Part shown: one piece after another, positions 3,701 to 6,142 of the stretch
Numbering within the stretch: position 1 is the first letter of the stretch
Layout: each line of letters begins with the position of its first letter
Position numbers and translations under genes: made by a program
The notes under the pieces: generated by a model
Databases searched by the model: none
The model's input: the letters and a program-made list of their open reading frames with translations, nothing else
What the model was told of the DNA's origin: nothing
NCBI GenBank assembly: GCA_003648455.1
Contig: QMPG01000195.1
Location: 1-6,142, forward strand
Origin: Bacteroidota bacterium
Lineage (GTDB): Bacteria; Bacteroidota; Bacteroidia; Bacteroidales; B39-G9
Direction of reading: 5' to 3'
Length of the DNA stretch: 6,142 nt

Positions 3701-6142
3701 CATTTAAAGAATCTTTAGTTAACGATGGTTCAATTGATAATTCAGACACTTTGGTTATTCGTTATTTCTTTCCGGCAGGTTCTGCTACTTTTTCGGGTGT
3801 TAATGATGAGGATTTTGTAGCCGAAGGAAAAGTAACCCTTACAAATTTACCGGTTGGTTTAACAGCAGTAGTAACTCGCAAAAGCGATACCACATTAGCT
3901 GTTGTATTGACAGGCAACACATGTTCAGAAGATGTTAATGATTTAACATTTGCTTTTTCCGATAACGCCTTTACAGGAATTACTGCAGAAGAAGTTTTCT
4001 ACTCAACCAAAGAAGATTTAAAAATTAATTTTCACAATAATTATTATGTGGCATCGACTGGTGGTGATTTTACAACTATATCAGAAGCGGTTGCTGATGA
4101 AGAGGTTAAAGATGGTGATGTTATTATTATTTCAGATGAAACGTTCACAGTTACAAATGAGATAAATGTAAATAAGGCTCTTACTTTTATTGGTCAGGGT
4201 GCAGGAAAAACTATTATTCAGGCAAATGCCAATCCCGCAACAGCGAACTATCGTTTGTTCCATATGTCTTTTGATTATAATAATTATAAGAATGTAAGTT
4301 TTCAAAACATGACCATACAAAACGGGAGTGTGGGATCTTACGGCGGTGCTATATATTTACAACATTGTAATTTAACAATAAAAAATTGTGAAATAAAAAA
4401 TAATCGTACTACTAGCAATCGTGGAGGTGCTATTTATTTAAATTATGGAAATTTTGTTGCTGAAAACACTACATTCTCCAATAATTTTGTGGTTAACGGA
4501 ACAGTTTCATCAAGTTATGGAGGAGGAGCTATTTATTTTCAGAATATTTCTGATAGCGCATTAATAAGTAATTGTACTTTTAGTGACAATAGTGTTGGCG
4601 GCATGTCCGGTGGTGCAATATGGTCAAATGATAACCTAAAAATCACAAATTCTACCTTTGCAAATAATTCAGCAAAATATGGAGGTGGTATATATATATA
4701 CAGCGGAACAATTGATATGGTAAATGTGTTGGTAGCAGATAATACAGCAACAGCTAGTGGGAATGACATTTACGGAAGTGGAAATGTAAACGCCGATTAT
4801 TGTTTAATAGAAGATGTAACAGGAGCAACCATTACAGGAGCAAATAATGTTACAGGATCTGACCCTGAATTGGTTGCTTTAGCAGATAATGGTGGTAGTA
4901 CACAAACTTGTGCAATTTCATCAACAAGTCCGGCTAAAGATGCAGGAACAAATGAAAATGTTCCGTTAATTGATCAACGGGGAGTTGAAGTATTTAATAC
5001 CACTAAAGACATTGGTTCTTATGAATTTAATTCAGAGCCGGCAATAATGGTTTCCGATACAGTTATTGATTTTGGATCTGTAATGAAAGATGAAACAGCA
5101 GAGTTAAGTTACACTTTATCGGCAATTAATTTAAGCGAAAATTTAGTGGTAACCGCACCTTCAGGATTTGAAATATCAGCTAATTCCGGTTCTGAATTTG
5201 TTGGAGAATCAACAATAACAATTACTCCACAAGTTGGTTTTGTTAGCGATACAATTATATATGTGCAATGTACATCAACAACCTCAGGAAATTTTGAAGA
5301 TATTATTACAAATGAGAGTACAGATGCCGAAACGATGAATATCACGGTAAAATCAAATATTGTAAATAGACCAATAGGAGAAGACGATTCGGTTGTTGTT
5401 GTTGAAAATACTGAAAAAGTATTTGCTACTGAAGATTTTACTTTCAATGATGAAGACGGAGACATTTTTTCCGGCATTAAAATTATAACAAAAGAGACAA
5501 ATGGTGACCTTGAATATGATGGTATAAATGTTTCTGATGGATATGAATGTTCTGATATTTCAAAAATTACATTTAAACCTTTTGAAAATGAGAGTGGTTT
5601 AGCTTATGCAATATTTACATTTAAGCTTAAAGATAATACTGGATTCTATAGTGATTCTGTATATACAATGACGATTGATGTTAATGATATTCCGGAAGGA
5701 GCAAATGATATTGTCTCAACAAACGAGGATGTTGATTTAACATTTGCAGCAGAAGATTTTACATTTACAAATACGGTAGGTGGTTTTGAAGGTATTCAGA
5801 TTGTATCTGTTCAAACTGCGGGTACATTACAATACGATGGAGCTGATGTTGCAGCAGATATGGATTGTCCTGATGTAACTAAGTTAGTATTTACACCGGT
5901 AGCCAATGCCAACGGCGATGCTTATGCAACATTTGAATTTAATGTTAAAGATGATTTGGGAGTATATAGCGAAGAGGCTTATACAATGACCATAAATGTA
6001 ACAGCAGTTAACGATGCACCTGAAGGAGCCAACGATGTGGTTACAACAAGCGAGGATGTTGATATAACATTTGCAACAGCAGACTTTACATATATGGATG
6101 TTGTTGAAGGTGATGCTTTCGCAGGAATAAATATTGTATCAA
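721..6142 (+). CDS. Giant modular secreted surface protein (adhesin-like), 3' end outside window
   Basis: The frame opens at ATG 721 and has no stop through 1807 codons, so the gene is partial at the right edge. Residues 1-23 form a signal peptide: basic start (Arg2, Lys5, Arg6), hydrophobic core 7-18, cleavage after A-H-A23 before Gln24. This fixes the start. Order of domains: five A+B composite units (24-1105); a pectate-lyase-type right-handed beta-helix with GGAI/FxxN repeats (1106-1380); a choice-of-anchor Q-like segment (1381-1436); an Ig-like beta-sandwich (1437-1550); cadherin-like repeats (from 1551). No enzyme active site is visible. The mature chain is acidic and rich in Asn, Asp, Thr, Ser and Gly, as expected for an exported repeat protein. 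Such proteins in this phylum are commonly exported by type IX secretion through a C-terminal sorting domain or a gliding-type C-terminus, but that part is not in the window. The likely role, adhesion or cell-surface coating, is inferred from architecture alone. The small gene upstream carries the same A module. Confidence 0.9.
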   Translation, partial: MRNFKRFYFLLLFFVTIITNAHAQYLISGAANPDVNGIYLEKGTENGKPYYSNGSCKLVYYDGFTLKRTVKISGSAMKWVVMKDYAGKPSSPVYYSTSIDGDLPPNEGWHKGYLRDASAGNPIIVAKINSIAYDKNVFVEAASDDGHFKDTVNILLYSPENPFTGANDEDFVATGKLVVNNLPAGITPVVKRTSDTTLMAIFTGAATNHTKNDNIDNLTFAFQNSAFADRDASEIENSTKTDLKIMFMEKYIVFDATENVEVNDIFLLTGLFNQKPYYTNGNYNINYRGCGAKWVLVTSSGGSCPEYSTAIDGDNIPAEGWYDGGEGGGSSDTIYISPTNTIFYNKNRVLESMLDDGSIDDSIMISFVAPADNNKFTGTNGDDFITDGKILVSNLPAGLTAIATRTGDTTLTVKFTGNAESHNYLDNINNLSFEFQNTAFVNDDVAEINNYLKSDISILFWKKYEVIDAISTPEVNGTYFSTGENNGNVVYSKGEYRLGYRGCGSKWVIVDGDDDNNVEEGYCPLYSTGVVSDVVPYNGWAVGGYDRDYSETIYVIPHNYILYNSNCITESLTDDGSINDTLALTYFFPSGGNKFTGNNGDDFVTDGKILISNLPSGLTAIATRTSDTTITIKFTGNAVSHGALDNINNLSFEFQNSAFVNGDTTEVENYLKNDVDVVFIMKYEVSDAIDEPGMNGTYVSSGTFNGKPIFSNGEYRLGYRGCYTKWVIVDGDLDNNVAGGYCPLSRTYVDGDLPPLNGWENEAVRVYPHNSILYNSNNIRESLSDDGTIDDTLALTYFFPSGGNKFTGNNGDDFIADGKIFVSNLPAGLTAIATRTGDTTLTVKFTGAASNHRFSDNIDDLTFEFQNSAFTDGNAGVIINYLKNDIGVVFIMKYEVFNAVNNPEINGTYVSAGYFKDKPFFSKGDSLLLGYRGCSDNVQWVIIDSDDESNLAPDIGFCPIERNYENSDFPPMEGWGDNAVRVYPHNSLYYEKTTFKESLVNDGSIDNSDTLVIRYFFPAGSATFSGVNDEDFVAEGKVTLTNLPVGLTAVVTRKSDTTLAVVLTGNTCSEDVNDLTFAFSDNAFTGITAEEVFYSTKEDLKINFHNNYYVASTGGDFTTISEAVADEEVKDGDVIIISDETFTVTNEINVNKALTFIGQGAGKTIIQANANPATANYRLFHMSFDYNNYKNVSFQNMTIQNGSVGSYGGAIYLQHCNLTIKNCEIKNNRTTSNRGGAIYLNYGNFVAENTTFSNNFVVNGTVSSSYGGGAIYFQNISDSALISNCTFSDNSVGGMSGGAIWSNDNLKITNSTFANNSAKYGGGIYIYSGTIDMVNVLVADNTATASGNDIYGSGNVNADYCLIEDVTGATITGANNVTGSDPELVALADNGGSTQTCAISSTSPAKDAGTNENVPLIDQRGVEVFNTTKDIGSYEFNSEPAIMVSDTVIDFGSVMKDETAELSYTLSAINLSENLVVTAPSGFEISANSGSEFVGESTITITPQVGFVSDTIIYVQCTSTTSGNFEDIITNESTDAETMNITVKSNIVNRPIGEDDSVVVVENTEKVFATEDFTFNDEDGDIFSGIKIITKETNGDLEYDGINVSDGYECSDISKITFKPFENESGLAYAIFTFKLKDNTGFYSDSVYTMTIDVNDIPEGANDIVSTNEDVDLTFAAEDFTFTNTVGGFEGIQIVSVQTAGTLQYDGADVAADMDCPDVTKLVFTPVANANGDAYATFEFNVKDDLGVYSEEAYTMTINVTAVNDAPEGANDVVTTSEDVDITFATADFTYMDVVEGDAFAGINIVS
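790..1467 (+). repeat. Composite unit 1 (A1+B1), most divergent copy
   Basis: Residues 24-249 of the giant protein. A1 (24-121) has P-D-V-N-G-x-Y (33-39), K-W-V (79-81), D-G-D-L-P-P (100-105) and G-W (108-109). It differs from A2-A5 in having an insertion before K-W-V and no G-C-x-x-K-W cysteine; its only cysteine is Cys56, earlier in the module. B1 (122-249) has F-T-G-A-N-x-x-D-F (163-171), N-L-P-A-G-I-T (182-188), R-T-S-D-T-T-L and N-L-T-F-A-F-Q-N-S-A-F. The lower similarity suggests it is the oldest copy or the N-terminal cap of the array. Confidence 0.8.
1468..2106 (+). repeat. Composite unit 2 (A2+B2)
   Basis: Residues 250-462. A2 (250-331) carries Y-R-G-C-G-A-K-W (287-294), G-S-C-P (302-305) and G-W (320-321), but its N-G turn is changed to V-N-D (262-264). 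A glycine-rich stretch (324-329) links it to B2. B2 (332-462) has D-D-G-S-I (355-359), F-T-G-T-N-G-D-D-F (376-384), N-L-P-A-G-L-T-A (394-401), T-R-T-G-D-T-T-L and N-L-S-F-E-F-Q-N-T-A-F. Cys290 and Cys304 are a plausible disulfide pair. Confidence 0.8.
2107..2763 (+). repeat. Composite unit 3 (A3+B3)
   Basis: Residues 463-681. A3 (463-550) has V-N-G-T-Y (475-479), Y-R-G-C-G-S-K-W-V-I-V-D-G-D (500-513), G-Y-C-P (521-524) and G-W (539-540), with the cysteine pair 503/523. The acidic D-G-D-D-D-N-N segment after K-W-V-I could bind a cation, but this is a guess. B3 (551-681) has the full set of B landmarks and shares a 59-base exact match with B4 and long near-matches with B2. Confidence 0.85.
2764..3396 (+). 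repeat. Composite unit 4 (A4+B4)
   Basis: Residues 682-892, 211 residues and the shortest unit. A4 (682-762) reads M-N-G-T-Y (694-698), Y-R-G-C-Y-T-K-W-V-I (719-728), G-Y-C-P (740-743), D-L-P-P (752-755) and G-W (758-759), with cysteines 722 and 742. B4 (763-892) matches B3 over its first half and B2 over the N-L-P-A-G-L-T-A region, which makes it a mosaic of its neighbours. Confidence 0.85.
3397..4035 (+). repeat. Composite unit 5 (A5+B5), last A/B copy
   Basis: Residues 893-1105. A5 (893-978) has I-N-G-T-Y (905-909), Y-R-G-C (931-934), W-V-I (940-942), F-C-P (957-959) and G-W (974-975). Two extra residues lie between the Gly-Cys and the Trp, and Gln replaces Lys before the Trp. B5 (979-1105) opens with the same A-V-R-V-Y-P-H-N-S as B4 but loses the His-rich loop after T-G-N and gains Cys1068. 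It ends where the beta-helix begins. Confidence 0.8.
4036..4860 (+). other. Right-handed beta-helix domain with GGAI/FxxN repeats
   Basis: Residues 1106-1380 of the giant protein. The domain opens in the style of pectate-lyase-fold proteins: Y-Y-V-A-S-T-G-G-D-F-T-T-I-x-E-A-V, later L-T-F-I-G-Q-G-A-G-K-T-I-I (1154-1166). Five GGA-I-Y/W or GGG-I-Y turns follow (1208, 1235, 1268, 1297 and 1321), alternating with F-x-x-N (1252, 1287, 1313) and the related I-K-N-N (1225). The same GGAI/FxxN pairing characterises chlamydial polymorphic membrane proteins and many bacterial surface beta-helices. No lyase active-site residues are evident, so a structural or adhesive role is more likely than an enzymatic one. 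Confidence 0.85.
4861..5028 (+). other. Choice-of-anchor Q-like segment closing the beta-helix
   Basis: Residues 1381-1436 read D-P-E-L-x-x-L-A-D-N-G-G-S-T-Q-T, then S-P-A-K-D-A-G, D-Q-R-G and D-I-G-S-Y-E. This landmark order is typical of what is annotated as the choice-of-anchor Q domain, which usually closes a beta-helix before a variable anchoring region. Recognition is from memory of the motif order. Here it is internal and is followed by Ig-like and cadherin-like domains instead of a short anchor. Confidence 0.8.
5029..5370 (+). other. Ig-like beta-sandwich domain
   Basis: Residues 1437-1550. The landmarks are I-D-F-G-S-V (1449-1454), the L-x-x-N-L-V-V-T-A-P-x-G-F-E-I-S style core (to about 1486), T-I-T-I-T-P (1499-1504), T-I-I-Y-V-Q and a G-N-F closing strand pair. 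This pattern is common in extracellular proteins of the Bacteroidota as a spacer between functional modules. I do not assign a specific family name. Confidence 0.6.
5371..6142 (+). repeat. Cadherin-like repeats (VNDxP type), two complete and one cut by the window edge
   Basis: The repeats cover residues 1551-1657, 1658-1766 and 1767 onward, about 107-109 residues each. Shared landmarks are P-x-G-x-x-D at the start, E-D-F-T-F or A-D-F-T-Y, a G-I-x-I-x-x strand, L-x-Y-D-G, F-T-P or F-K-P, A-x-F-x-F-x-x-K-D, Y-T-M-T-I-x-V and the linker V-N-D-I-P or V-N-D-A-P. The Asp-rich N-D-E-D-G-D (1577-1582) and the ND linkers resemble calcium-binding positions of cadherin-like bacterial adhesin repeats. 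Further copies probably lie to the right. Confidence 0.8.

Noticed and set aside
4689..4698. Short TA microsatellite inside the beta-helix
   Set aside because: It is only five TA units and encodes part of the ordinary G-G-G-I-Y-I-Y strand. It is too short to suggest phase variation.
4036..4860. Pectate lyase or other polysaccharide-degrading enzyme
   Set aside because: The fold pattern fits, but I see no catalytic Asp/Arg/Lys arrangement, and the GGAI/FxxN repeats are those of non-enzymatic surface helices.
4036..4860. Chlamydial origin because of GGAI/FxxN motifs
   Set aside because: These motifs are shared by many bacterial surface beta-helices. Signal peptides, start regions and the other domains fit the Bacteroidota, and no autotransporter barrel is visible.
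4132..5477. Reverse-strand open frames at 4132-4320, 4539-4769 and 5109-5477
   Set aside because: They are antisense to the beta-helix and Ig/cadherin-like regions, where the forward frame gives clear domains. Their products are low-complexity and match nothing I recognise.
721..6142. Possible frameshift or pseudogene in the long repeat gene
   Set aside because: A codon-by-codon reading stays open with continuous domain sense from 721 to 6142, and every repeat lies in the same frame.
1..6142. CRISPR array, insertion sequence or tRNA
   Set aside because: The only direct repeats are the coding domain repeats, which have no spacer regularity. No transposase, terminal inverted repeats or cloverleaf could be found.

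Overview
The window looks like chromosomal DNA from a member of the Bacteroidota (Bacteroidetes), probably uncultured or environmental. Four things point there: the strong AT bias; start codons with no Shine-Dalgarno sequence; a TAnnTTTG-type promoter element ahead of the first gene; and two signal peptides ending in an Ala-Gln cleavage context, followed by modular all-beta surface-protein domains. No gene is similar enough to a named protein to fix genus or gene symbols.

Layout. Positions 1-333 carry no gene. They hold a Rho-independent terminator for something to the left (42-70), a second bulged hairpin (141-169), a candidate promoter (235-267) and a 14-base T run in the presumed leader (277-290). 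A small secreted basic protein of 118 residues follows at 334-690. After a 30-base gap, a very large reading frame opens at 721. It stays open for 1807 codons and runs off the right edge at 6142, so both its C-terminus and its stop are missing.

The large protein is a mosaic. It has a signal peptide (residues 1-23), then five tandem composite units of about 211-226 residues (24-1105). Each unit consists of an 'A' module (N-G-x-Y ... G-C-x-x-K-W-V ... G-W) and a 'B' module (FTGxNxxDF ... NLPxGLTA ... TRxxDTTL ... NLxFxFQNxAF). A right-handed beta-helix with GGAI and FxxN repeats follows (1106-1380), ending in a choice-of-anchor Q-like segment (1381-1436). Next come an Ig-like beta-sandwich (1437-1550) and at least two and a third cadherin-like repeats of about 108 residues with VNDxP linkers (1551-1807+). 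This is the build of a giant cell-surface or secreted adhesin.

How the genes may work together. The small upstream protein is essentially one free-standing, secreted A module, and it is strongly basic, whereas the A modules of the giant protein are acidic. The two genes are co-directional and 30 bases apart, so they are probably co-transcribed. A small partner or competitor of the adhesin built on the same fold is the most interesting idea here, but it is an inference. The repeat units also share patchy DNA-level identity (up to 59 bases exactly), which suggests recent duplication or gene conversion among them.
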